Positions 1 to 6,541 of a stretch of 8,485 bases of DNA are shown here, piece by piece. The DNA comes from Fluviicola sp. (GTDB lineage: Bacteria; Bacteroidota; Bacteroidia; Flavobacteriales_D; Crocinitomicaceae). Every line of letters begins with the position of its first letter. The stretch's first letter is position 1. The notes beneath the pieces are model-generated. The model did not search any database, was not told the origin of the DNA, and worked only from the letters and a program-made list of their open reading frames with translations. The DNA lies in assembly GCF_030151805.1 (NCBI RefSeq), contig NZ_JASLCN010000312.1:1-8485 (forward strand). The letters run 5' to 3'. The translations under genes were made by a program, and so were the position numbers.

Positions 1-751
1 ATGTAATGTTATCAATTGCAAAGTCGTTATTTCCGCTGGAAACCTGGGCAATGATACTGATCGTAGCAGAAGTATTTATTCCTGAATTCCACGACTGAAC
101 AAATTGCTGCCAGTCGCACCCATTCAAACTAGGACTGAATACCGGTCCAATCTGAATTCCATTGATAAAAAACTGCAGGATAGAGACATTTGCTGTATTG
201 ATATTCTGCATACTTGTTACCCAAGCCGAAAAAGAATAATTCGTATTCGGATCAATTGTAATCGTTTGTGACCATACGGTTGTATTCGGAGTATTTGAAC
301 CATTTACTACCATCATGTTTCCGGGTCCTGTGGTCCCCACATCACTACAGGTAAAAAAGTTGCTATGTACCAGGTTCGGATTTGTTGTAATCGCATAAGT
401 CGCAGGATCCCATAAAATACCTCCAACTGCTGGTGAATTTCCATAAGTATATCCTGTTGTGAAATCAACATCCCCGGCCTCAAAATCACCGTTCACCACT
501 AAATTCTGTGTGTAATTCGCCACATTCAGAATCAATGTAGTAGGCGAAGTGATTGTAACACTTTGCTGGTTTCCCGGAGCAACGTTCCAGTTGTATGCAT
601 CATACCCACTCGGAACGGTATAAGTAATTGAAGCTCCATGACAGAGTATTGTGTCGTTCCCGAGATTCAAAACCGGATACTGTCCGCACTGGGATTCTGC
701 TGTATTCCAAGCTAATACAAAAAGGAAAATACCTAATATTTTTTTCTTCAT
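1..751 (-). CDS. Secreted modular protein, N-terminal part (Ig/PKD-like domain plus carbohydrate-binding-like module)
   Basis: This reading frame is open from the ATG at 749-751 to the left edge, giving the first 250 residues; the C-terminus lies outside the window. Residues 1 to about 21 form a Sec signal peptide: MKKK, a hydrophobic stretch ILGIFLFVLAW, then a small-residue cleavage region around AES. Residues 28-80 begin LGNDTILCHGASITYTV and resemble the Ig/PKD-like domains repeated in Bacteroidota surface and gliding-associated proteins. Residues about 84-250 begin LVVNGDFEAG and end near FAIDNIT, the usual frame of a jelly-roll, carbohydrate-binding-like module. Such proteins normally end in a type IX secretion sorting domain; that end is not visible, so type IX export is inference. 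The start is supported by the signal peptide directly following it. A TAnnTTTG box lies four bases upstream. The exact ligand or enzymatic role cannot be told. Confidence 0.85.
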   Translation of the reverse strand, partial: MKKKILGIFLFVLAWNTAESQCGQYPVLNLGNDTILCHGASITYTVPSGYDAYNWNVAPGNQQSVTITSPTTLILNVANYTQNLVVNGDFEAGDVDFTTGYTYGNSPAVGGILWDPATYAITTNPNLVHSNFFTCSDVGTTGPGNMMVVNGSNTPNTTVWSQTITIDPNTNYSFSAWVTSMQNINTANVSILQFFINGIQIGPVFSPSLNGCDWQQFVQSWNSGINTSATISIIAQVSSGNNDFAIDNIT

Positions 752-755
752 AACG

Positions 756-763
756 CAAATCTA
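756..763 (-). promoter_or_regulatory. Candidate -7 promoter box of the secreted protein gene
   Basis: On the minus strand this reads TAGATTTG, a full match to the Bacteroidota -7 consensus TAnnTTTG. It ends only four bases before the ATG at 751, so transcription from it would start at or next to the start codon. I see no TTG at the expected -33 distance, which weakens the call. Confidence 0.3.
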
Positions 764-967
764 TGAATACTAAACGGATATAGTACACATTTAGTTGCAT
801 GAACTTTTTCTTTTTTCTGGTTTTTAACAAATTATTAAGAATCAGAACAAACAATTCACTGTGCAACTCACACCATTCATAAAGGAAATGAAAATCAGGC
901 ACTTCTTGTTTTCACTGAACTTATCCCGTGGTTCAAAACACTTCATTGTTCACCGGAATATTTTAAT

Positions 968-997
968 CTGTTCTTTCCATAAGATTCACTAATTTTG
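968..997 (+). promoter_or_regulatory. Candidate Bacteroidota-type promoter of the DEAD-box helicase gene
   Basis: TAATTTTG at 990-997 fully matches the TAnnTTTG -7 box of the Bacteroidota primary sigma factor. Exactly 19 bases upstream, at 968-970, is CTG, one base off the TTG -33 element. The box ends five bases before the ATG at 1003, so the transcript would have almost no leader. No Shine-Dalgarno sequence is present, as is common in this phylum. Confidence 0.45.
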
Positions 998-1002
998 CAC
1001 CT

Positions 1003-2235
1003 ATGAAATTCAATGAATTAGGATTAAATGACCTGGTGCTGGAAGCCATCGATCACATGGGCTTCGAAAATGCAACTCCTATCCAACAATTTGCCATTCC
1101 GGAAATAATCGCAAATCATGACTTATTGGCTTGTGCTCAAACGGGAACGGGAAAAACCGCAGCGTTTATTTTGCCTATTCTGCATAAATTAACCGGAAAA
1201 GAAGATTCGTCTATCAATACCTTGATTTTGGTTCCGACCAGAGAGCTTGCCATTCAGATTGAACAGGAAATTCAAGGCTTGTCTTATTTCGTTTCTGTGG
1301 GTTCAACAACTATTTATGGTGGTGGCGACGGTGCGAAATGGGAAGAGCAAAAAACGGCTTTGGTAGAAGGCACGGATATTATTGTGGCTACTCCCGGAAA
1401 ATTGCTCTCTCACATGATGCAGGGTTATGTGGATTTCTCTCAATTGGAACACCTTGTTTTAGACGAAGCAGATAAGATGCTGGATATGGGATTTTCGGAC
1501 GATATCGAACGGATTATCTCTCATCTTCCTAAAAAGAGACAGACATTGCTTTTCAGTGCTACGATGCCGGCAAAAATCAAGAACCTGGCTTCGAAAATTC
1601 TGATTAACCCGAAAGAAATTGCACTTTCTATTTCAAAACCGGCTGCCGGTGTTGTACAAAACGTTATCGGTTGTTTTGATGAGCAGAAAAATAAGGTCCT
1701 GGATTTCATTCTGAAGGAACGGGCAGATTATGACAGCATCATTATTTTCACGTCGTCCAAAAGCAAAGTTCACGAAATTGTTTTCGCCCTTAAAAAGGCC
1801 GGATATAAAAATACGCAGGGAGTTTCCTCGAATCTGGAGCAGGAAGCACGCGAAGAAGTACTCAGAGGTTTTCGTTCAAAACGAACCCGGATTCTGGTAG
1901 CAACAGACGTGATGAGTCGCGGAATTGATATCAAGGAAATCAACCTGGTTATTAATTACGATGCGCCGAGAGATGCGGAAGATTATGTTCACCGGATCGG
2001 GCGGACTGCGCGTGCAAACACCAAGGGCGAAGCATATACGTTGATTAATCCGAAAGACATGCCGAAACTGGCGCGAATCGAGCGATTGATTGAAATGGAG
2101 ATCCAGCGCATTCCCATGCCTGAGGATTTCGGAACGGCTCCTGAATGGGCTGTTTCGGGAGCAAAAAACTCCAGCGGAAAAAATAAAAGACGAAAGAAAC
2201 CTTTTTACGGGAAAAAGAAGCCTAAAACGGCTTAA
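1003..2235 (+). CDS. DEAD-box ATP-dependent RNA helicase, RhlE-like
   Basis: A complete 410-residue cytoplasmic RNA helicase that uses ATP to unwind or remodel short RNA duplexes, as in RNA decay, ribosome assembly or cold adaptation. All superfamily 2 motifs are visible in order: Q motif around 20-33 (GFENATPIQQ), motif I AQTGTGKT 45-52, Ia PTRELA 78-83, Ib TPGKLL 130-135 (K in place of the common R), II DEAD 154-157, III SAT 185-187, IV around IIIFTSS 247-252, V ATDVMSRGIDI 300-310, and VI HRIGRTAR 330-337. A short basic tail (about 387-410, rich in Lys and Arg) probably adds nonspecific RNA binding. There is no DbpA-like RNA-binding domain and no long C-terminal extension, which suits the RhlE-like group; the subgroup assignment is inference. 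It is divergent from the secreted-protein gene and convergent with the 175-residue gene, so it is probably monocistronic. Confidence 0.95.
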   Translation: MKFNELGLNDLVLEAIDHMGFENATPIQQFAIPEIIANHDLLACAQTGTGKTAAFILPILHKLTGKEDSSINTLILVPTRELAIQIEQEIQGLSYFVSVGSTTIYGGGDGAKWEEQKTALVEGTDIIVATPGKLLSHMMQGYVDFSQLEHLVLDEADKMLDMGFSDDIERIISHLPKKRQTLLFSATMPAKIKNLASKILINPKEIALSISKPAAGVVQNVIGCFDEQKNKVLDFILKERADYDSIIIFTSSKSKVHEIVFALKKAGYKNTQGVSSNLEQEAREEVLRGFRSKRTRILVATDVMSRGIDIKEINLVINYDAPRDAEDYVHRIGRTARANTKGEAYTLINPKDMPKLARIERLIEMEIQRIPMPEDFGTAPEWAVSGAKNSSGKNKRRKKPFYGKKKPKTA

Positions 2236-2297
2236 TTTGTGTTTGATTAAAAGGAACTAACTGCTCAGTGAAGGGTTTTTATTTTCGGGTTTGAATC

Positions 2298-2825
2298 TTA
2301 TTCAAAGGTGATGTGATCTCCTTTTCCTGCTTTTCGCACTTTTTCCGAATAACGTTTAAAGAAGTACGGAATATTGTCTTCTTCCCCGTTAATGATGCGG
2401 TTTTTAACTTTATCATACGTTAAAAGTGTGATTTCAAAATCCGGAAATCCTGTTTTGAGCATTGGCTGCTGCCGATTGTCTTCCCAGAAGTAAACACCTC
2501 CGAAATTTCTGCGTGCGACTTCCAGGATGTAAGATCCGGCCTGCGTGCAAAAATCATTGATAATTTCCTCATCGGAAAGATCTGTAAAATCAGCAAAGTC
2601 TTCTATCAGACTATCCAGGATATTCAGACTTCTGATGGAATAATCAAATGCACCGTCGTACTTAGAATTAAAGGCACGCACGATTTTTTCAGCATGATTG
2701 GTGGCTTTGCTGATAAACTCCTGTTGAATTTTTTCAAAGATGTCACTTCCCGTATTCAGTTCAATTGGCGTGGTCTTCTCTTCAACCTGAGTATTTTTGG
2801 TCTTGAAAAATTGAAATAACTTCAT
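2298..2825 (-). CDS. Hypothetical cytoplasmic protein, 175 residues
   Basis: I do not recognise a named family with confidence. The protein has no signal peptide or membrane segment and is acidic in its middle part. Residues 1-30 look like a low-complexity leader (MKLFQFFKTKNTQ). The remainder appears to be one alpha/beta domain. Its clearest signature is GSYILEVARRNFGGVYFW around 97-114, followed later by VKNRIINGEED around 140-150. The pattern 'GxYxxEVxRRNxGG ... hydrophobic segment ... VxxRxxNGEED' recalls small uncharacterised proteins found across bacteria, so it is probably a conserved domain of unknown function; this is memory-based and unverified. The gene lies 135 bp downstream of dnaE on the same strand and could be cotranscribed with it, but the spacing does not require this. 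Its 3' end faces the helicase gene across 62 bp. A GGGG at about eight bases before the ATG is the only hint of a ribosome-binding site. Confidence 0.8.
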   Translation of the reverse strand: MKLFQFFKTKNTQVEEKTTPIELNTGSDIFEKIQQEFISKATNHAEKIVRAFNSKYDGAFDYSIRSLNILDSLIEDFADFTDLSDEEIINDFCTQAGSYILEVARRNFGGVYFWEDNRQQPMLKTGFPDFEITLLTYDKVKNRIINGEEDNIPYFFKRYSEKVRKAGKGDHITFE

Positions 2826-2960
2826 TTTATACCCCGATTAGATGGTGTAGTATAGTTTCAGTTTGGCGAAAATACATATTTTTTAATTCCCCTGAAATGA
2901 TTATACAAATTCGTGTATTTTTTTTTCATCTTCCGCTTCAATCAACTCATTCGAAACTCA

Positions 2961-5906
2961 TTAATCCGAATACCGGACATCTGGCCTGTAAGGCATTTTT
3001 TCTATTTTTTCCACTTCAATCGTATAATGTCCGAACTCTTCAGAAACCTTTCCGTGAATGGCATAAATTCCATTTCCTCTGAACGGATATTTCAATGCTG
3101 TTTCCTGAAAATGAACTGTATCCAACTGCTCTCCTTCCCGGTCGAAAAGTGTTCCGAAATGCACGATTTGATTTTTTGAACTCACGATCTTTTTCACCGT
3201 AATCAAATACCCATAGGTACAAATCTGCCGATTCACATACTGTGCCAGTTCTTTGGCGAGTACGTGTTCCGGTGGTTCCCGGTCTAAAATGTCGAAGGGA
3301 TTGCATAAGGGAAACTCCAGCAACTCCAAATGTTCAAAGACTTCTTCGAAATCTGTTTCGGTCAATTCAGGAAATACAAACTCTCTTCGTTCCTGTAAAA
3401 ACAACTGTGGCTGTTCTGTCGATTTGTTGGGTATTTTATGAAAATTCAGATGTGCATTCCACATCAGTTCTTTTTTAGGAATGCCGAAAGAGCGAAGCGC
3501 TCCTACCCGGATCAGCAAAAGCATTTGTTCGAGGGGAAGGGAAACGCGTTGTAATAAATCAGTAAATCCTGTAAAAACACCTCCCAGTTCCCGTTCGTGC
3601 AGTAAAATCTGAAGTTGTTTCAACTCAATTCCCGAAATATGCTGAAAACCCAGATAAATGACTTTTCCATCAATAATCGTTTCACTTTTGCTTCGATTGA
3701 TGCACGGAGCTTCTATTCTTGCTCCCAGTTTTTTCGCTTCCAGCACATATACTTCCGTTCTGTAAAAGCCGCCGAAATTATTGATCGTTGCAACCATGTA
3801 TTCCAAAGGATAATATGCTTTCAGATACAAACACTGATAGCTTTCCACGGCATAAGAAGCTGAATGCCCTTTTGAAAAGGCGTATCCTGCAAAGCTTTCA
3901 ATTTGCCGCCAGATTTCCCGGATGTCTTTTTCGGCATATCCTTTCCGGTGCGAATTATTGAAAAACTTCTCCCGGACGAGCATGAATTCATCCCGCGAGC
4001 GAAATTTCCCCGACATTCCTCTGCGCAGAACGTCTGATTCCGCCAAATCCAATCCTCCGAACTGGTTTGCCACTTTGATAACGTCTTCCTGGTATACCAT
4101 TACGCCATACGTTTCGGGCATGATATCCAACAAAACCGGATGCGCTTCTTTAACCCGTTCAGGGTTCCGGTGACGCAGAATGTATTCCCGCATCATTCCT
4201 GAGGATGCAACTCCGGGCCGGATAATGGAACTGGCAGCCACCAATTCCAGGTAACCATTTGTACGCAATTTGATCAACAACATGCGCATTCCGGGGGATT
4301 CGACATAAAAACAGCCGATTGCCTTTGCTTCCCGCAGCAATTTATTGATGTTGTCATCGACTATAAATTTCCGCACATCGTGCATGTCGCAAGGTGGATT
4401 ATCCGGCTGATTATAGGCGATTACATCCAGCGTATCGCGGATTTTCCCCAATCCCCGCTGAGACAGAATATCAAATTTGTGCAAACCGATATCTTCCGCT
4501 TCGATCATTGAAAACCGGGTGGTTTTGTATCCTTTCGAAGTCAGAAACGTGGAGGTAAAATAATGGACCGTTTTTTCACTGATGATAATTCCTCCTGCGT
4601 GTACACTCAAATGCGACGGAAGCCCTGCGATCAGATGACTGTATTTTAACACCAGTTCCTGGATCGGATCGTATTGTTTCGGGATGTGTTTATCACTTGA
4701 AATTGCATCGATATCCGTTTTCGGCAAACCAAATACTTTTCCCAATTCCCGAAGTGTGGCTTTGTATTGAAAAGTATTGTAGGTACAAATCAGTGCCGCA
4801 TTTTCAAACTTTTCGAACATGTACCGAAACACGTCATCGCGGTCGCGCCAGGAGAAATCAATATCGAAATCGGGCGGATTTTGCCTGTACAGATTAATGA
4901 AGCGTTCAAAATACAGATCCAGTTCCAGCGGATCCACATCTGTAATTCCCAACAGGTAAGCCACCAGGCTATTTGCCCCGCTTCCTCTCCCGACATAATA
5001 ATATCCTTTTGACCGTGCGTATGAAATCACGTCCCAGGCAATCAGGAAATATGTGATATAGTCCTTTTCGGCGATAACTCCGATTTCCTTTTCGATGCGT
5101 TCCCGAATCTCAGGTGTCACTTCATCGTAACGTTTATGAAGTCCTTCTTCGCAAAGCGAGCGAATCAATTTCAAATCGTTTTCCCGGGAACCGTCATAAA
5201 AAGCCAGGTTCTGTGATTTTGCCTGAGGAGCAAATTCGAAGTCGATCAGACATTGTTTCAGCAATTCTTCCGAGCGCACGAGCAAGTACCCGAATTCCTC
5301 ATAATTTTCCAGTAAATCTGTTCTTTTCAAAAATAGGGCATCCGACCTACCCTGCTCTTCTACAGGCAGTTTCGAAAGCAATACATTCTGATCAATCGCT
5401 CTCAGCAAGCGATGTGTATTGAAATCCCGTTTTGAACGAAAGGTCATGGTTGAAAGCGCCACATACTTTCCGGATTCTTTCGATGGATTCAAACGGAAAC
5501 GATTCAATTGGTATGCAGCAATTCCAATAAACTCATTTTCATTCAAGTTTTCCGGTTCTTTTTCCCATGGATAAATGACCAGGCAATGTTCAAAAAACGG
5601 TGCACGATCCGGAAACGACGTTTCTTCGTGTGTGTGTTTACTCAAAAACTCATTGATTTCCTGGAATCCGTCGTTGTTTTTAGCCAAAACCACATAGCAA
5701 CATGAAATCCCGTTACGGAAGTCTACTCCAATAACCGGAATCCGGCCATTTTCCTTGCTGTAACGCACAAAATTCAACACGCCGGAAGTATTGTTGATAT
5801 CCGTCAAAGCAATGCGGTCATACCCGGAATCTGCGCCCCATTGAACCAATTCTTCGGGATTGACCATTCCATATTTCAGGCTGTAACATGAATGATTATT
5901 CAACAT
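2961..5906 (-). CDS. dnaE: Short DnaE-type DNA polymerase III alpha subunit (error-prone / DnaE2-like)
   Basis: A complete 981-residue family C DNA polymerase, shorter than replicative DnaE (about 1160 in E. coli) and close in length to error-prone DnaE2. Order of domains: PHP domain about 1-220 (HSCYSLKYG at 5-13); polymerase core with GRGSGANS 307-314; catalytic Asp348 and Asp350 in PPDFDIDFSWRDRD; third catalytic Asp479 in HKFDILSQRG; fingers region including FAGYAFSKGHSASYA about 672-686; helix-hairpin-helix region about 776-808; clamp-binding pentapeptide QPQLF 832-836; OB fold about 898-971. The protein stops soon after the OB fold, so the tau-binding C-terminal domain of replicative DnaE is missing. 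PHP ligands are degraded: the first His of HxH is Asn3 and the TDH motif reads TDI (Ile37), arguing against PHP exonuclease activity. The start fits because the PHP motif begins five residues in. With dinB upstream, a translesion role is likely; whether the cell also has a replicative DnaE cannot be seen here. Confidence 0.93.
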   Translation of the reverse strand: MLNNHSCYSLKYGMVNPEELVQWGADSGYDRIALTDINNTSGVLNFVRYSKENGRIPVIGVDFRNGISCCYVVLAKNNDGFQEINEFLSKHTHEETSFPDRAPFFEHCLVIYPWEKEPENLNENEFIGIAAYQLNRFRLNPSKESGKYVALSTMTFRSKRDFNTHRLLRAIDQNVLLSKLPVEEQGRSDALFLKRTDLLENYEEFGYLLVRSEELLKQCLIDFEFAPQAKSQNLAFYDGSRENDLKLIRSLCEEGLHKRYDEVTPEIRERIEKEIGVIAEKDYITYFLIAWDVISYARSKGYYYVGRGSGANSLVAYLLGITDVDPLELDLYFERFINLYRQNPPDFDIDFSWRDRDDVFRYMFEKFENAALICTYNTFQYKATLRELGKVFGLPKTDIDAISSDKHIPKQYDPIQELVLKYSHLIAGLPSHLSVHAGGIIISEKTVHYFTSTFLTSKGYKTTRFSMIEAEDIGLHKFDILSQRGLGKIRDTLDVIAYNQPDNPPCDMHDVRKFIVDDNINKLLREAKAIGCFYVESPGMRMLLIKLRTNGYLELVAASSIIRPGVASSGMMREYILRHRNPERVKEAHPVLLDIMPETYGVMVYQEDVIKVANQFGGLDLAESDVLRRGMSGKFRSRDEFMLVREKFFNNSHRKGYAEKDIREIWRQIESFAGYAFSKGHSASYAVESYQCLYLKAYYPLEYMVATINNFGGFYRTEVYVLEAKKLGARIEAPCINRSKSETIIDGKVIYLGFQHISGIELKQLQILLHERELGGVFTGFTDLLQRVSLPLEQMLLLIRVGALRSFGIPKKELMWNAHLNFHKIPNKSTEQPQLFLQERREFVFPELTETDFEEVFEHLELLEFPLCNPFDILDREPPEHVLAKELAQYVNRQICTYGYLITVKKIVSSKNQIVHFGTLFDREGEQLDTVHFQETALKYPFRGNGIYAIHGKVSEEFGHYTIEVEKIEKMPYRPDVRYSD

Positions 5907-5916
5907 TTCTAATTAA

Positions 5917-5944
5917 TTACGAATTACGAATGCCTAATTACGAA
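5917..5944. repeat. Heptamer tandem repeat (TTACGAA) next to the dnaE start
   Basis: Four in-phase 7-bp units: TTACGAA at 5917-5923, TTACGAA at 5924-5930, a degenerate TGCCTAA at 5931-5937, and TTACGAA at 5938-5944. The last unit lies inside a 15-bp inverted repeat CTAATT-ACG-AATTAG (5934-5948). The array begins 11 bases upstream of the dnaE ATG on its coding strand, so it would fall in the dnaE leader or promoter. Similar AATTACG runs recur between genes in Bacteroidota, to my knowledge, so it may be slippage-prone filler and not a site. Confidence 0.7.
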
Positions 5945-6009
5945 TTAGAAGAATTATTAATGAGAAAATTATCAGGAGGGCAATAGCCAATAGTGATGTA
6001 AAATAACTC

Positions 6010-6025
6010 ATTCTAATGTTAGAAT
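6010..6025. promoter_or_regulatory. 16-bp palindrome upstream of dnaE, possible operator
   Basis: ATTCTAA-TG-TTAGAAT is a perfect inverted repeat with 7-bp arms and a 2-bp centre, the size expected of a dimeric repressor site. It lies 104 bp upstream of the dnaE ATG. It does not match the E. coli (CTGT-N8-ACAG) or Gram-positive (GAAC-N4-GTTC) LexA boxes, so any regulator is unknown. Confidence 0.35.
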
Positions 6026-6041
6026 TAGGTACAATCATCGC

Positions 6042-6085
6042 TATATCTATGCTTTATTTACGTTATATCCATACTTTATTCATCT
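6042..6085. repeat. Two-copy direct repeat with 22-bp period upstream of dnaE
   Basis: TATATCTATGCTTTATT at 6042-6058 is repeated as TATATCCATACTTTATT at 6064-6080, with 15 of 17 bases identical and a period of exactly 22 bp, close to two helical turns. The pair lies 136-174 bp upstream of the dnaE ATG. Paired protein-binding sites would look like this, but function is unproven. Confidence 0.55.
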
Positions 6086-6126
6086 AATATTCTTTCTACA
6101 AACTCCTTATTATTCATAAATAACCA

Positions 6127-6192
6127 GGTTCCTGATACGACGGTGCTTATACCTTCTTTCTTAATCCGGCAGCAGCGTAATATCCAGGAACC
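6127..6192. repeat. Inverted repeat IR1 (long-loop stem) in the dinB-dnaE gap
   Basis: GGTTCCTG at 6127-6134 is the exact reverse complement of CAGGAACC at 6185-6192. The stem extends inward by ATA (6135-6137) with TAT (6181-6183), leaving C6184 bulged. About 43 bases lie between the arms. This is the first of three successive stems in the structured region. Confidence 0.6.
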
Positions 6193-6203
6193 CGGTTTCA
6201 ATC

Positions 6204-6282
6204 GTTTCCCTCCGTCTTTCTTTGGTCAGGTGGGAGGTGGTGGCAGGTTGGGCTTGCGCTATTACATAGAGCAGAGGGAAAC
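6204..6282. repeat. Inverted repeat IR2 with a nested hairpin
   Basis: GTTTCCCTC at 6204-6212 is the exact reverse complement of GAGGGAAAC at 6274-6282. Inside it, GCGCTAT (6256-6262) and ATAGAGC (6266-6272) form a second hairpin around a TAC loop with one mismatch. The rest of the interior is a purine-rich run on the plus strand (GGTGGGAGGTGGTGGCAGG around 6231-6247). The nested arrangement suggests a folded RNA or DNA element. Confidence 0.6.
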
Positions 6283-6306
6283 AACTGATTCGATTATATG
6301 CCAGGT

Positions 6307-6446
6307 GGTTGGGTTTTCAATGATTCATTTATCTTTCTTCTTTAAAAATTGCTGTCTTGCAGGAGTCACTTCCCTTGTTCATCAGCTGTTAGAACGAAGG
6401 AAAGTGACCTGCGGGTGATCAGGTTTGCGGTTAGGTGTTCAATGAT
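6307..6446. repeat. 18-bp imperfect direct repeat flanking hairpin IR3
   Basis: GGTTGGGTTTTCAATGAT at 6307-6324 and GGTTAGGTGTTCAATGAT at 6429-6446 match at 16 of 18 positions, and both are preceded by CAGGT a few bases upstream. They lie 122 bp apart and bracket the strongest hairpin of the gap (6359-6412). The layout could come from duplication or mobility of a small element. Confidence 0.55.
6359..6412. repeat. Strong imperfect hairpin IR3 in the dinB-dnaE gap
   Basis: The arm at 6359-6380 (GCAGG, TCACTT, CCTT, GTTC blocks) pairs with 6392-6412 (GAAC, AAGG, AAGTGA, CCTGC blocks). That gives 19 Watson-Crick pairs interrupted by one mismatch and two small bulges, around an 11-base loop ATCAGCTGTTA. 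Neither strand has a T run directly after the stem, so it does not look like an intrinsic terminator. Bulged stems of this size are typical of REP-like palindromes and of structured RNAs. Confidence 0.7.
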
Positions 6447-6541
6447 CTGTTTTTATTGTAATACGTTTTGTTGTAGCTCAAACCTTGAGTTGCTTCGGAT
6501 ATTCGATAATTCCGCTCCCATTTTCCGTTTTCGTAAAAATG

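Larger units (their letters stand above)
5907..6541. other. 635-bp intergenic gap between dinB and dnaE without a convincing gene
   Basis: Both flanking genes read on the minus strand. The dnaE-proximal part (5907 to about 6120) is AT-rich and holds short repeats and a palindrome. The dinB-proximal part (about 6120-6450) is richer in G and C and packed with inverted repeats. Short open frames exist on both strands, but none has a recognisable protein, a plausible start or good codon use. The frame directly after the dinB stop stays open for 36 codons (6541-6434). No clear intrinsic terminator or full-consensus promoter for dnaE was found. Confidence 0.7.

Noticed and set aside
600..902. 100-codon minus-strand frame overlapping the secreted-protein start
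   Set aside because: It is out of frame with the signal-peptide-bearing gene, spans its promoter region and has low-complexity, non-protein-like content.
2290..2306. Inverted repeat TTTGAAT-CTT-ATTCAAA overlapping the stop of the 175-residue gene
   Set aside because: Considered as a bidirectional terminator between convergent genes, but the stem is AT-rich and neither strand has a T tract directly after it.
2903..2926. Hairpin ATACA-AATTCG-TGTAT followed by nine T residues on the plus strand, looking like an intrinsic terminator
   Set aside because: The stem is only five mostly A/T pairs, and no plus-strand gene ends nearby; the genes on both sides read on the minus strand, where this is an A run.
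6143..6418. 91-codon plus-strand open frame in the dinB-dnaE gap
   Set aside because: It runs through the inverted-repeat cluster, has an unlikely composition and resembles no protein I know; it is probably a chance frame in structured noncoding DNA.
6244..6436. Three GTTRRRY-like heptamers on the plus strand, suggesting integron attC sites
   Set aside because: No matching RYYYAAC partners are placed opposite them, and neither an integrase nor cassette-like genes are present.
6434..6541. Open 36-codon stretch in frame directly after the dinB stop codon (begins HFYENGKWERNYR)
   Set aside because: It could be a readthrough tail or a remnant, but 36 open codons arise by chance fairly often (about 1 in 6), and DinB already has its clamp motif and a normal-looking C-terminus before the TAA.
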